A stretch of DNA of 64,000 bases from Tricholoma matsutake (GCA_026075535.2 AP026545.1:2170001-2234000), one strand, 5' to 3'; counted from the stretch's first letter, positions 40,301 through 50,645 are shown. Program-made: numbers and translations. Notes: generated by a model from the letters alone, not told the origin.

Positions 40301-41049
40301 CCCGGACCAGGTAGAACTAACGTCAGGGGGGCGTGGTCAGACGTCCCCCTGGCTCCAGGTATAATCTCACAGTACAGTACGAATCTGAGATCCGTAGGCA
40401 CAAACATCAGGTCGATCACCGTGGGGTGAAGGCCCTGTTGAGGGGGGAAGTGGGTGGGGCCCTCCATTACTGGTAGGGCTCTAGTCAGGCCTAGCGCCGT
40501 AGCCGTTTCCACTAAGTGGTCAGCGTGAATTGAGTGTTCAGGCCCCTGGGGATCCCAGGATGCGTGTCTCACGTTGAAATCGCCGCACATGAAGTGTAGG
40601 CGTGGGATCGTCATGACGTTCTCAAATAGGAGCGTGATGGCCGAGTGCTGGCTGTCCGAATAGACGTTAGCGAGTAGCATGACATCCTCGCCTATTCCCA
40701 ATGAGAACAGAAGGATGTCACGGTTATCGATCAGATCTCGTCTGAGACCTGGTCTTAAGTTAGTGATGCTGTTCACGAAATAGACAGCAACGCGTGGAGG
40801 GGAATCCAAACCCGAGGGGCGCACTAACATTCCCCAATTTGGGCTCATCGGCGCGCCTATAACTTCTTCCCCCTCCCTGTTGTGGGCAGAGGGAGCGTGT
40901 CTTATCAACCGCCAGGGCGGTTCTTGGATGAAAAGCAAATCGTAATCATCTACGAAATCAGCCAGTAAAGAGTCCATGTACCCCCAATTACGGTTAACAT
41001 TCTGACTAAATATGCGCAACTGCGGTGTAGATCTAAGTCTATCCCTCAT
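37314..41049 (-). pseudogene. TL5 ORF2, first ~1245 codons, fused in frame to TL4 5' UTR/ORF1
   Basis: The endonuclease (QN, QEPPW, GDFN, SDH), RT with YVDD, and RNase H with all four acidic residues are present. The frame is cut inside the C-terminal CCHC (after IQTRDH) by TL4. Because of phase and the lack of stops in the TL4 leader, translation would continue through ~40 leader codons into TL4 ORF1. The last ~46 codons are at 28465-28613. The loss of the CCHC and the appended gag domain make normal function unlikely. Confidence 0.92.
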
Positions 41050-42972
41050 TTACGTTCGGCCACCGCGTCCTGCGGGATGGTAAGAAGGAGGGGAGCGAGA
41101 ATTACGTCTCGCACTCACCTCGTCATAGCGAGCTTTGATCCATTCCCGGTCAAAGCGATGTCGCCAAAAGTTGCATCGACGATCGTCCGATGCGTGGTTT
41201 TTCCGGCAGTTTATGCACCTGGCCGGGTGAGGACAAGCTGCCCCCTCTGGGGTAGCTGGGACGGGAGGGTTCGCCTTGGCGTTTCCCTTACAACACCCTG
41301 CGAGGGCACGGTGGTGCTCCTTGCGGTGTGGGCCTGCGCAGACCGGGCATTTGGTCTGTGGAGCTCTGCATGCTTGAGTGGGGTGACCCCACTTCCAGCA
41401 CCGTTGGCAGATAGGCGATCCAGGGTTCGCCCTGGCAGCCCTAATGTGAGCGACGTAGCGTCCAAATTGGACGCCCCGACCGATAAGAGCCTTGGCTCGT
41501 GCACCGCTGACAGAGTCAGCGATGTTAAGATAGACGGTGCACGTGTCCGACATTTTCGAATCACGTACGACCCGGGGGGGGACTTGTAACACTGCGAGGT
41601 CCGATATTCCGGACTTTCCCAGGTGTGCAACAACGACATCAGGCGTTAGAGCCTTGTCGTTAGCGACGAATGGCACATCGACCAGCTTGAGGTACGACGT
41701 GGACGTGGGTAGCGCTGCATCTACTTGCAGTGCGAAAGGAAACGCCTTGTGGGCCGCCTCCTTGAAGCAACGAAGGTCCTCCTCGGAGGCCACGACGTCT
41801 GTAGCTACTGATAGGTTACCAGCATGCATTGATGCGGATTGGGCCACTAGTTTAGAGTGGTGCAATCCGAGAGTGACTCGGACATGGTCCAAAAAGTCTG
41901 CAGGGTTCGTTTCCGCCCCGAGGGGGGGACGAACGTGTACCAGGACCTGTCGTCTCGACGGTCCATGGACAGTAGGCGAAGGCTTTGCAGCTTTCGGTTT
42001 GGACGGACCCACATGCTGCTGTATGTCAGCCAGCTTATCGGTTGGGAGTTCAGGGAAGGCCTTGGCTAGTCGCACAAGGCCGTCCATGGAAGTGTTAGGT
42101 GCTCGCCCCCCAGGGAAGCGAGCGACCTGAGCGAAGGTTCCCCTGCCCGAAGGCCTGGTGGACCAGTTCACGGGGGGAGGCGGTCCTCGACCCCATGACG
42201 ACGAGACACCCCCTGCTGGGGGTTTAGGAAGAGGTCGAGCCCCTTTCGGGCCTCGGGTCCTCGCTGATTTGTGAGGGGGGGGGCGTTGCCCATCCCATCC
42301 CTCCAGATACTCCGTCCTTGGGACGTCGTTAGGATCGTTAGTGACGGTGCCCGACCTAGGTCGTTTACTGTTCCCAGCGATCCTGTCTATAGCGTTCCGG
42401 AGCGTAGCGCTTCCAGAGTTGCGATCGATACCAGCCTCGGCAGCTGCTGCCAGCACCGAGCCCAGTTGTTCAGCTATGAGCTGCCGTTCTTCAGCAGTCG
42501 GTCGTTTGGATCCCGTCCTGTTCAGGACAACTCGGAATCCGGTAGCGTACTCACCCAAGTCACTGGCGAAGGTCTGGGGTCCACTCCAGTCATCGCTCGT
42601 CATCTCCGTATCTTGTATGACGTGGGTAGAGAGGTTATCAGCCACTTCGTCAGCCCACGAAGCGGGTGTCGAAGGGGTAGCCGGAGGTGCAGGAGACGCA
42701 GTTGCATCCCTGGAAGATAGCGCTGGCACGCTGAATCGCTGTGCTCGCGGAGTGACAGTGCCCGCCCCATAGGGGGAGGGGGTTGGAGAGCCTCTTTGGG
42801 TCCTGTGGGGGCCCACTGAGGGAACGTTCTGTGTGGATCTGCGGCTCGAAGAGAGCCGCAGGGAATCAATGGGGTCGTCGCCAGGAGTTCTGGGCGTACC
42901 GGATCTAGAGGGTCCCCCCTCGTCCATCGCCTCGCCCGATCTCCCCCTACTTCTAGAATACGAATCAGACAT
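41050..42972 (-). CDS. TL5 ORF1: gag-like protein
   Basis: 640 aa, intact. By eye it has no residue difference from TL1 ORF1. Three zinc knuckles at ~522-600. An in-frame TAA in the 5' UTR (in the GGTATAACC context) shortly before the ATG at 42972 supports this start. The stop abuts the ORF2 ATG. Confidence 0.93.
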   Translation of the reverse strand: MSDSYSRSRGRSGEAMDEGGPSRSGTPRTPGDDPIDSLRLSSSRRSTQNVPSVGPHRTQRGSPTPSPYGAGTVTPRAQRFSVPALSSRDATASPAPPATPSTPASWADEVADNLSTHVIQDTEMTSDDWSGPQTFASDLGEYATGFRVVLNRTGSKRPTAEERQLIAEQLGSVLAAAAEAGIDRNSGSATLRNAIDRIAGNSKRPRSGTVTNDPNDVPRTEYLEGWDGQRPPPHKSARTRGPKGARPLPKPPAGGVSSSWGRGPPPPVNWSTRPSGRGTFAQVARFPGGRAPNTSMDGLVRLAKAFPELPTDKLADIQQHVGPSKPKAAKPSPTVHGPSRRQVLVHVRPPLGAETNPADFLDHVRVTLGLHHSKLVAQSASMHAGNLSVATDVVASEEDLRCFKEAAHKAFPFALQVDAALPTSTSYLKLVDVPFVANDKALTPDVVVAHLGKSGISDLAVLQVPPRVVRDSKMSDTCTVYLNIADSVSGARAKALIGRGVQFGRYVAHIRAARANPGSPICQRCWKWGHPTQACRAPQTKCPVCAGPHRKEHHRALAGCCKGNAKANPPVPATPEGAACPHPARCINCRKNHASDDRRCNFWRHRFDREWIKARYDEVSARRNSRSPPSYHPAGRGGRT

Positions 42973-43099
42973 GCGTTGGTAAGACGCTGGTTATACCGGA
43001 TCGCGGGGATCGAGGACGGATTGAGCTGCAAAAGTTGAAAACGGTGTCGACGAAATTTTTTGTGGCTGTGCACGTCGCGGTAGGAAGACAAGAAGCGAT

Positions 43100-44676
43100 T
43101 TCAGAAGCACTATGGGTCTGAACGACTTAGGGGTAGAATAATTGGGTTTCCCTGGTTTCGGGATGATGACCGACAGGGACTCCTTAAAGTGGGCCGGCCA
43201 ATGGCCAGCAGTGATGCACGCCTCAGCGATGCGGGTGATGAGCCCTGCCACCTCTGGGTTGCTACACCAGTGTTTTAGGTGCGACCACGTAACATGATCG
43301 GGACCTGGAGCGGACCGGGAAGAGCACGCATTTAGCGCTTCTTTCATTTCCGTGACGGAGAACGGGATCCAGGTCCTTTCAGGCACCGGATCGAGTTCAT
43401 CAAGGAAACTCAGATCGACTACTCGATCTGAGGCAGCATTATAGGACCCGTCCAGGGCAGCCCAGAGAGATTCCAGATCGTTGCAGGGTTCTCCCCGATA
43501 GGAGATAGCCTCGTACAATGGAAGGTTGCGTTGGCGAGTCCAGGACATCAAATCCCAGGGTCGTCTATTCATCGTAGCCACTTCCTGGATACGGTCGTCG
43601 AAAAAGTCGCGCTTTGCGTGTCGCATGACTTTCCTATAGAGCTTCCAGTCCCCCTCATCGCGAGAGGCTCTGTAAGCGTCTAAGGCACCACTGCATTCGT
43701 CTGTCCACCATCCTTTGGACGACTTGCCGAGGCGAGATTCCTTGGCGTGGTTCTCCCACGCCTTGTTTAAAATCGCTGATATCGCCGAGACGACATCATC
43801 GATTTCTGCCGAAGTATTCCCGTGCCAGCCTAGCCACGGAGTTAAAGCGGAGGAGACAGCATCTCGGTAAGATGCTTCCTCCTCGGATCCTTTTTTGATG
43901 GACCACTTGGTGACCGGGACCAGAGATCCCGGGCCAGGTAGCACTAACGTCAGAGGGGCGTGGTCAGACGTCCCCCTGGCTTCAGGTACAATCTCGCAAT
44001 ATAGTACAAATCTAAGATCTGTAGGTACGAACATCAGGTCGATCACCGTAGGGTGAAGGCCCTGTTGTGGGGGAAAATGAGTAGGGCCCTCCATGACTGG
44101 TAGGGCTCTTGTCAGGCCTAGTGCCGTAGCCGTTTCCACTAAGTGGTCAGCATGGATCGAGTGTTCAGGCCCCTGGGGGTCCCAGGAGGCGTGTCTCACG
44201 TTAAAGTCGCCGCACATGAAATGCAGGCGTGGGATCGTCATGACGCTCTCGAACAAGAGTGTGATGGCCGAATGTTGGCTATCCGAGTAAACGTTAGCAA
44301 GCAACATGACATCCTCCCCTATTCCCAAAGAGAACAAAAGAATATCACGATCATCGATCAGATCTCGTCTGAGACCCGGTCTTAGATTAGCGATGCTGTT
44401 TGCAAAATATACAGCAACGCGTGGAGGGGAGTCGATCCCCGATGGGCGCACTAAGGTACCCCAATTAGGGCTCATCGGTGCGCCAATGACTTCTTCCCCG
44501 TCCCTGTTGTGGGCAGAGGGGGCGTGTCTTATTAATCGCCAAGGAGGCTCCTGGATGAAAAGCAAATCATAGTCTTCTATAAGGTCTGCCAGTAATGAGT
44601 CCATGTATCCCCAATTACGGTTAACATTCTGACTAAATACGCGTAACTGCGGTGTAGATCTAAGTCTATCCCTCAT
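43100..44676 (-). pseudogene. TL6 ORF2, first ~525 codons, fused to TL5 5' UTR
   Basis: Endonuclease complete (QN, QEPPW, GDFN, SDH) plus the RT thumb-proximal start up to FRPIVLL, where TL5 interrupts. Reading continues ~34 codons into the TL5 leader and stops at its TAA, giving an open frame of 561 codons: in effect a stand-alone endonuclease with a truncated RT. The rest of the gene is at 25618-27923. Confidence 0.92.
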
Positions 44677-46599
44677 TTACGTTCGGCCACCGCGTCCTGC
44701 GGGATGGTAATTAGGAGGGGGGCGGGAGTTGCGCTTCGCACTCACCTCGTCATAGCGAGCTTTGATCCAGTCTCGGTCAAAGCGATGTCGCCAGAAATTG
44801 CATCGACGATCGTCGGATGCGTGGTTCTTCCGGCAGTTTATGCACCTAGCCGGGTGAGGACAGGCTGCCCCCTCTGGGGTAGCTGGGACAGGGGGGTTCG
44901 CCTTCGCGTTTCCCTTACAACACCCTGCAAGAGCACGATGGTGCTCCTTGCGGTGTGGGCCTGCACAGATCGGGCATTTGGTCTGTGGAGCTCTGCATGC
45001 CGTGGTGGGGTGTCCCCACTTCCAGCATCGTTGGCAAAGGGGCAATCCAGGGTTCGCCCTGGCAGCCCTAACATAAGCGACGTAACGTCCGAATTGGACG
45101 CCCCGACCGATAAGAGCCTTGGCTCGTGCACCGCTGACTGAGTCAGCGATGTTAAGGTAGACGGTGCACGTATCCGACATCTTCGAATCACGTACTACCC
45201 GGGGGGGAACTTGGAGCACTGTGAGGTCCGATATTCCAGACTTTCCCAAGTGTGCAATAACGACGTCAGGCGTAAGAGCCTTGTCGTTGGCGATAAATGG
45301 CACATCGACCAACTTGAGGTACGATGTGGAAGTAGGTAACGCTGCGTCTACTTGCAGCGCAAAAGGAAACGCCTTGTGGGCAGCTTCCTTGAAGCATCGA
45401 AGGTCCTCCTCGGAGGCCACAACGTCAGTAGCTACTGATAAGTTACCAGCATGCATCGATGCGGACTGAGCCACCAATTTGGAGTGGTGCAGTCCGAGGG
45501 TGATCCGGACGTGGTCCAGGAAGTCAGCAGGGTTCGTCTCTGCCCCAAGGGGAGGACGAACGTGAACCAGGACCTGTCGTCTAGACGGTCCATGGACTGT
45601 AGGCGAGGGCTTAGCAGCCCTAGGTTTAGATGGGCCGACGTGCTGCTGTATATCAGCCAGCTTATCGGTTGGAAGTTCAGGGAAGGCCTTGGCTAGTCGC
45701 ACAAGGCCGTCCATGGATGTGTTAGGTGCTCGCCCCCCAGGGAAGCGAGCAACCTGAGCAAAGGTCCCCTTGCCCGAGGGCCTGGTGGACCAGTTCACGG
45801 GGGGAGGTGGTCCTCGACCCCATGACGAAGAAACACCCCCTGTTGGGGGTTTAGGAAGAGGTCGAGCCCCCTTCGGGCCTCGTGTCCTCGCTGATTTGTG
45901 AGGGGGGGGGCGTTGCCCATCCCATCCCTCCAGGTAATCCGTCCTTGGGACGTCATTAGGATCGTTAGTGACAGTGCCCGACCTAGGTCGTTTACTGCCC
46001 CCTGCCATCCTGTCTATAGCGCTCCGGAGCATAGCGTTCCCCGAGTCGCGATCAATGCCAGCCTCGGCAGCTGCTACCAGCACCGAGCCCAGTCGTTCTG
46101 CTATGAGCTGCCGATCCTCAGCAGTCGGTCGACGAGATCCCGTTCTGTTGAGAACAACTCGGAATCCCTCAGCGTACTCTCCCAAGTCTTTGGCGAAGGT
46201 CTGGGGTCCACTCCAGTCATCGCTAGCCATCTCCGTGTCCTGAATGACGTGGGAGGAGAAGTTATCGGCCACTTCATCAGCCCACGAAGCGGGTGTAGAA
46301 GGGGTAGCCGGAGGTGCAGGAGACGCAGTGGCGTCTCTGGAGGATAACGCTGGCACGCTGAAACGCTGTGCTCGCGGAGTGACGATGCCCGCCCCATAGG
46401 GGGAGGGGGTTGGAGAACCTCTTTGTGTCCTGTGAGGACCCACTGAGGGAGCGTTCTGTGTGGATCTGCGGCTCGAAGAGAGCCGCAGGGAATCAATTGG
46501 GTCGTCGCCAGGAGTTCTGGGCGTACCGGATCTAGAAGGTCTCCCCTCATCCATCGCCTCACCCGATCTCCCCCCTCTTCTGGATAGTGAATCTGACAT
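44677..46599 (-). CDS. TL6 ORF1: gag-like protein
   Basis: 640 aa, intact, with three zinc knuckles at ~522-600. The N-terminus belongs to the larger ORF1 subfamily, with variants shared with TL9 (QNAPSVGPHR, AGIVTPRAQ). The frame is open upstream into flanking PE sequence, but the MSDS ATG at 46599 is the conserved start. Confidence 0.92.
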   Translation of the reverse strand: MSDSLSRRGGRSGEAMDEGRPSRSGTPRTPGDDPIDSLRLSSSRRSTQNAPSVGPHRTQRGSPTPSPYGAGIVTPRAQRFSVPALSSRDATASPAPPATPSTPASWADEVADNFSSHVIQDTEMASDDWSGPQTFAKDLGEYAEGFRVVLNRTGSRRPTAEDRQLIAERLGSVLVAAAEAGIDRDSGNAMLRSAIDRMAGGSKRPRSGTVTNDPNDVPRTDYLEGWDGQRPPPHKSARTRGPKGARPLPKPPTGGVSSSWGRGPPPPVNWSTRPSGKGTFAQVARFPGGRAPNTSMDGLVRLAKAFPELPTDKLADIQQHVGPSKPRAAKPSPTVHGPSRRQVLVHVRPPLGAETNPADFLDHVRITLGLHHSKLVAQSASMHAGNLSVATDVVASEEDLRCFKEAAHKAFPFALQVDAALPTSTSYLKLVDVPFIANDKALTPDVVIAHLGKSGISDLTVLQVPPRVVRDSKMSDTCTVYLNIADSVSGARAKALIGRGVQFGRYVAYVRAARANPGLPLCQRCWKWGHPTTACRAPQTKCPICAGPHRKEHHRALAGCCKGNAKANPPVPATPEGAACPHPARCINCRKNHASDDRRCNFWRHRFDRDWIKARYDEVSAKRNSRPPPNYHPAGRGGRT

Positions 46600-46730
46600 G
46601 CGTTGGTAAGATGCTGGTGGTACCGGATCGCTGAGATCGTGGACGGATTGAGCTGCAAAAGTTGAAAACGGTGTCGACGAAGATTTTTGTGGCTGTGCAC
46701 GTCGCGGTAAGAAGACAAGAAGCGATGTCG

Positions 46731-47296
46731 ACTTGGGTACTACTTTATCTACGCGTTCCCCTCGCCCATATCCCACTCAGGTCCCCGTTTTAGCCACCTT
46801 TAGGCGGGCAGTTCCACAGACGTTGGCCTCTCAGCCAGGAAAGGCAATAATCTGGAGGGGGCGCCCCCCCCTCCCGAAGTTAGCCATTAGATCGCCCTCT
46901 GGAGCAGACGGTCCCCCAGCCACATGTCCAACCGAGGTCAGACCAGGCGCAGCAGTGTCAATTCACCGTAAATCCCCCCTTGCGGGAGGAATAACCGTCT
47001 GCGTTTTTCCAGCCAACGAGGATTGACCACCCCAGACGAGTGAGGTGGACCATCACTGTGTTGTGCACGAGTGACAGTAACGAGGCGGGTGGTTGTTCAC
47101 CTGGTTATTCACCGTGACCGCCGTAAGTAGGGGGCCAAGACCCCCCTCGAGCAAATGCACCCATGTGCACGCACTCGATGACATCGTCCCCCCCGCAGTG
47201 GGGGGAAGGTATAGGGAAGCGACACCATGTCACCATCCCGATAATGGCCACCAGTTACTTGGTGGCCGTGAACGTAGAGGGGGATAGCCCCCTGTA
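46731..47296 (-). other. PEc 3' UTR, truncated
   Basis: Keeps the GGCCACCA/TGGTGGCC-type hairpin (~47246-47268) and G-run/C-run hairpins. Lacks the terminal stem-loop and poly(A), lost at the TL6 junction. Confidence 0.75.
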
Positions 47297-48106
47297 CTAG
47301 TTGCGGCGCTGCTGTCCACGAGGGCCTCGAGGATGACGGCGCCGTGCTGGGGACGAGGGTTCCCCAGATTGAGGCTCTGATTGAGCGGTGTGCACTGCCG
47401 CGTAGGAAGCCCGGAAGGCTGCCGGAGACGTGAGGTCGAGAGGTGTCGGAACGGCTGCTAGTTCCGCCGACATCGTCTCAGATAGTCGCCAGGTGGTCGT
47501 GAATAACTCCCAGGCCATTTGGCGCCATGCGTTCCTCTCTGCAGGGGGAATGGCGGACGTACGGACGGTACCAACGAACATGGTCATCGCGTCGAGTTGG
47601 TGTAGCATGGCATGAGAGGTGGCTTCGATTTCCAGCCTCTCATTCACAGATAACGGCACTTCGTCCTCCACCAGCTCAGGGATGGGGGGCAAAGGCGGTA
47701 ACGGGGCAGGGGATGCCTCCGGATAGAAGAGCTCAGCAATGCCGAGCTCCTGAGTGTACATGTCCTCGCGTTCGAGACTGCGAGTCCATCGTTTATGTGC
47801 GACATGGACGTCCTGCGCCCACAGCACACGGTTGATCGTTTGCCTCGAGGCTAGCTTGGGGCTGCTCTTGGCATAATTGAGGGCCTCCTGCATAGCAAGA
47901 GAATCCTCGTCATCCTCAGGGTCGGAGAGGTCTTCTCCAGCCCATAGATCTCTAACTGCCTGTAGGGCAGTAGCTACATCCGGATCGTCATGATCGTACC
48001 GGGTGTCGTAGTCTTGGACGTCATCGTCATAGATGTCGCCCGTAATCAGGGAGGGGTCGTGTAGACCCCAGCGTGGTGTTTGGGCTCTAGTTCGCCGTTT
48101 AGGCAT
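47297..48106 (-). CDS. PEc ORF: unknown 269-aa partner-element protein
   Basis: 269 aa, intact, differing from PEb at a handful of residues (for example DHDDPD for DQDDPD, IAELFYPE for MAELFYPE, RTSAIPP for RTSAVPP). Same layout: basic start, acidic first third, Pro-rich linker, conserved ERNAWRQMAWELFTTTWRLSE block, Arg-rich tail. Changes look conservative, as expected for a sequence under selection as protein. Function unknown. Confidence 0.85.
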   Translation of the reverse strand: MPKRRTRAQTPRWGLHDPSLITGDIYDDDVQDYDTRYDHDDPDVATALQAVRDLWAGEDLSDPEDDEDSLAMQEALNYAKSSPKLASRQTINRVLWAQDVHVAHKRWTRSLEREDMYTQELGIAELFYPEASPAPLPPLPPIPELVEDEVPLSVNERLEIEATSHAMLHQLDAMTMFVGTVRTSAIPPAERNAWRQMAWELFTTTWRLSETMSAELAAVPTPLDLTSPAAFRASYAAVHTAQSEPQSGEPSSPARRRHPRGPRGQQRRN

Positions 48107-48883
48107 TGAGAGGGGGAGTTAGTGCTAGTAGGTGATGGTAGAAATCAAGATACATAGCGTGCCGTCGATAGCAGCTGGTCCCTTATCTCTATTCCGGGTC
48201 CACCCGATACTGCCTCCGAACGCTCCGAGGGGGGGACAGGCCGCACATCCTGTAGCCCAGTGGGAGAAGATTGAACCCGGATCATACCACCCTAGAAGAG
48301 TGAGCACCGGAGGTAGAGAGTTGGTGGAGAGTGGCGGCCACCAAGGTGTCGACCTAGCCGCCAGGGGGCACCATCGCCCGGCCCCTTTTAACGATGGTGT
48401 ATTCCAACGGGTAGTCAGTGTAGCATGTCTCTAGTAATAGAAACTCACAGAGCATGGAGGCTAGACGCCTCCCAGACAACTAGCAATCCAGTGATAACGT
48501 CCCTTCTCCCTAAGCCAGACCTCCCCCAACTAAACGAGTGTGTCGACTTGGGCGAGCGTTGAAGCAGGCATCCCACACCCACTCTAAGCCCCCAGAGGGA
48601 CCCAGACTACTCTTTCATAAACAACACTCACCTAGTCAGGATCCTCGAAGCCCAGGAGAACGAGACAGATAGCAGCCATTGTCAAAAACAATGACTGGGG
48701 CATCCACGGAGATCGGATGGACGGATCTCTTAGCAAATCAGGGTAGGCCTGGAGACGCCGAGAGCGTTCGTGATGGTGAAATCCGATCGAAAATCGGACG
48801 AAAATTGAAGTGTCGACGTCGCATGCAACGTTGAGCAGAGGTGTTTACCACTATTTATGGTGGTTGTAGCAAGTCAAGGAGCG
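48107..48883 (-). other. PEc 5' UTR
   Basis: PE-type leader with the three conserved hairpins. No other gene seen. Confidence 0.75.
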
Positions 48884-49637
48884 TCGAGGGTTCCCCAGAT
48901 TGAGGCTCTGATTGAGCGGTGTGCACCGCCGCGTAGGAAGCCCGGAAGGCTGCCGGAGACGTGAGGTCGAGAGGTGTCGGAACGGCTGCTAGTTCCGCTG
49001 ACATCGTCTCAGACAGTCGCCAGGTGGTCGTGAATAACTCCCAGGCCATTTGGCGCCAAGCGTTCCTCTCTGCAGGGGGAACGGCGGACGTACGGACGGT
49101 ACCAACGAACATGGTCATCGCGTCGAGTTGGTGTAGCATGGCATGAGAGGTGGCTTCGATTTCCAGCCTCTCATTCACAGATAACGGTGCTTCGTCCTCC
49201 ACCAGCTCAGGGATGGGGGGCAAAGGCGGTAACGGGGCAGGGGATGCCTCCGGATAGAAGAGCTCAGCAATGCCGAGCTCCTGAGTGTACATGTCCTCGC
49301 GTTCGAGACTGCGAGTCCATCGTTTATGTGCGACATGGACGTCCTGCGCCCACAGCACACGGTCGATCGTTTGCCTCGAGGCTAGCTTGGGGCTGCTCTC
49401 GGCATAATTGAGGGCCTCCTGCATAGCAAGAGAATCCTCGTCATCCTCAGGGTCGGAGAGGTCTTCTCCAGCCCATAGATCTCTAACTGCCCGTAGGGCA
49501 GTAGCTACATCCGGATCGTCATGATCGTACCGGGTGTCGTAGTCTTGGACGCCATCGTCGTAGATGTCGCCCGTAATCAGGGAGGGGTCGTGTAGACCCC
49601 AGCGTGGTGTTTGGGCTCTAGTTCGCCGTTTAGGCAT
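48884..49637 (-). pseudogene. PEd ORF, first ~251 codons
   Basis: Very close to the PEc ORF through SGEPS, then the frame runs into the 5' start of PEc, adding a short artificial LLDLLQPP tail and a stop (260 codons in all). It lacks the Arg-rich C-terminus. The conserved ERNAW/MAWELF block is present. Confidence 0.88.
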
Positions 49638-50414
49638 TGAGAGGGGAAGTTAGTGCTAGTAGGTGATAGTAGAAATCAAGATACGTAGCGTGCCATCGAT
49701 AACAGCTGGTCCCTTATCTCTATTCCGGGTCCACCCGATACTGCCTCCGAACGCTCCGAGGGGGGGACAGGCCGCACATCCTGTAACCCAGTGGGAGAAG
49801 ATTGAACCCGGGTCATACCACCCTAGAAGAGTGAGCACCGGAGGTAGAGAGTTGGTGGAGAGTGGCGGCCACCAAGGTGTTGACCTAGCCGCCAGGGGGC
49901 ACCATCGCCCGGCCCCTTTTAACGATGGTGTATTCCAACGGGTAGTCAGTGTAGCTTGTCCCTAGTAGTAGTGACTCACATAGCATGGAGGCTAGAAGCC
50001 TCCCAGACAACTAGCAATCCAGTGATAACGTCCCTTCTCCCTAAGCCAGACCTCCCCCAACTAAACGAGTGTGTCGACTTGGGCGAGCGTTGAAGCAGGC
50101 ATCCCACACCCACTCTAAGCCCCCAGAGGGACCCAGACTACTCTTTCATAAACAACACTCACCTAGTCAGGATCCTCGAAGCCCAGGAGAACGAGACAGA
50201 TAGCAGCCATTGTCAAAAACAATGACTGGGGCATCCACGGAGATCGGATGGACGGATCTCTTAGCAAATCAGGGCAGGCCTTGAGACGCCGAGAGCGTTC
50301 GTGATGGTGAAATCCGATCGAAAATCGGACGAAAATTGAAGTGTCGACGTCGCATGCAACGTTGAGCAGAGGTGTTTACCACTATTTATGGTGGTTGTAA
50401 CAAGTCAAGGAGCG
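49638..50414 (-). other. PEd 5' UTR
   Basis: PE-type leader with the three hairpins; almost identical to the PEc leader. Confidence 0.75.
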
Positions 50415-50645
50415 TTGAGGCTCTGATTGAGCTGCTAGCATTGCTGCATAGGAAGCTCGAAAGGCTGCCGGAGACGTGAGATCGAGAGGTGACACAGCAG
50501 CTGCTAGTTCTGCCGACATCGTCTCAGACAATCGCCAGGTGGCTGTGAATAATTCCCAGGCCATCCGACGCCATACATTCCTCTCTGTAAGAGGGACGGC
50601 AGACACTCGGATGGTACCGACGAAAATTGTCATTGCCTCCAGTAG
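50415..50645 (-). mobile_element. PEg: ORF fragment of a diverged partner element
   Basis: A short piece of PE ORF (about residues 172-246) on the minus strand. It is closer to the PEa subfamily (VSAVPLTERN). The PEd 5' end cuts it on one side and the TL9 5' end on the other. Confidence 0.82.
50415..50645 (-). pseudogene. PEg ORF fragment (conserved block)
   Basis: About 75 codons, including MTIFVGTIRVSAVP and the MAWELF/TWRLSE block, with substitutions such as ERNVWRRMAW. The frame is still open, and continues into the PEd 5' sequence to give a short fused tail. It cannot encode a complete PE protein. Confidence 0.8.

Larger units (their letters stand above)
27925..43099 (-). mobile_element. 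TL5: full-length element split by TL4
   Basis: TL5 proper is 27925-28613 plus 37314-43099. A perfect duplication places it in TL6 ORF2. ORF1 is complete. ORF2 is cut ~46 codons before its end by TL4. Its 5' UTR carries an in-frame TAA before ORF1. Confidence 0.95.
25070..46727 (-). mobile_element. TL6: autonomous element carrying nested TL5, TL4 and PEb
   Basis: TL6 proper is 25070-27923 plus 43100-46727 and would be full length without the insertions. Its left flank is TL7 ORF1 and its right flank is the PEc 3' UTR. The flanks share no target-site duplication, unlike every other complete TL copy here. Either two TL copies recombined or the assembly is chimeric. Confidence 0.85.
46728..48883 (-). 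mobile_element. PEc: partner element lacking its 3' tail
   Basis: 5' end (sense CGCTCCTTGACTTG) at 48883, intact ORF, 3' UTR cut ~60 bp before the expected poly(A), where TL6 begins. It lies directly downstream (sense) of a truncated PEd ORF. Confidence 0.9.
48884..50414 (-). mobile_element. PEd: partner element truncated by PEc
   Basis: 5' end at 50414, full 5' UTR, ORF cut at codon ~251 by the PEc 5' end. Its 3' part is not found in the window, in line with the unexplained TL6 junction. Confidence 0.9.

Noticed and set aside
35263..41049. 1928-codon open frame as a genuine large gene
   Set aside because: It crosses the exact 5' boundary of TL4 and its target duplication. It is ORF2 of one element joined to ORF1 of another.
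46728..50645. Tandem satellite or LTR array
   Set aside because: The repeated units are PE copies with one defined 5' end and variable 3' truncation, not equal-length repeats, and there are no terminal direct repeats of LTR type.
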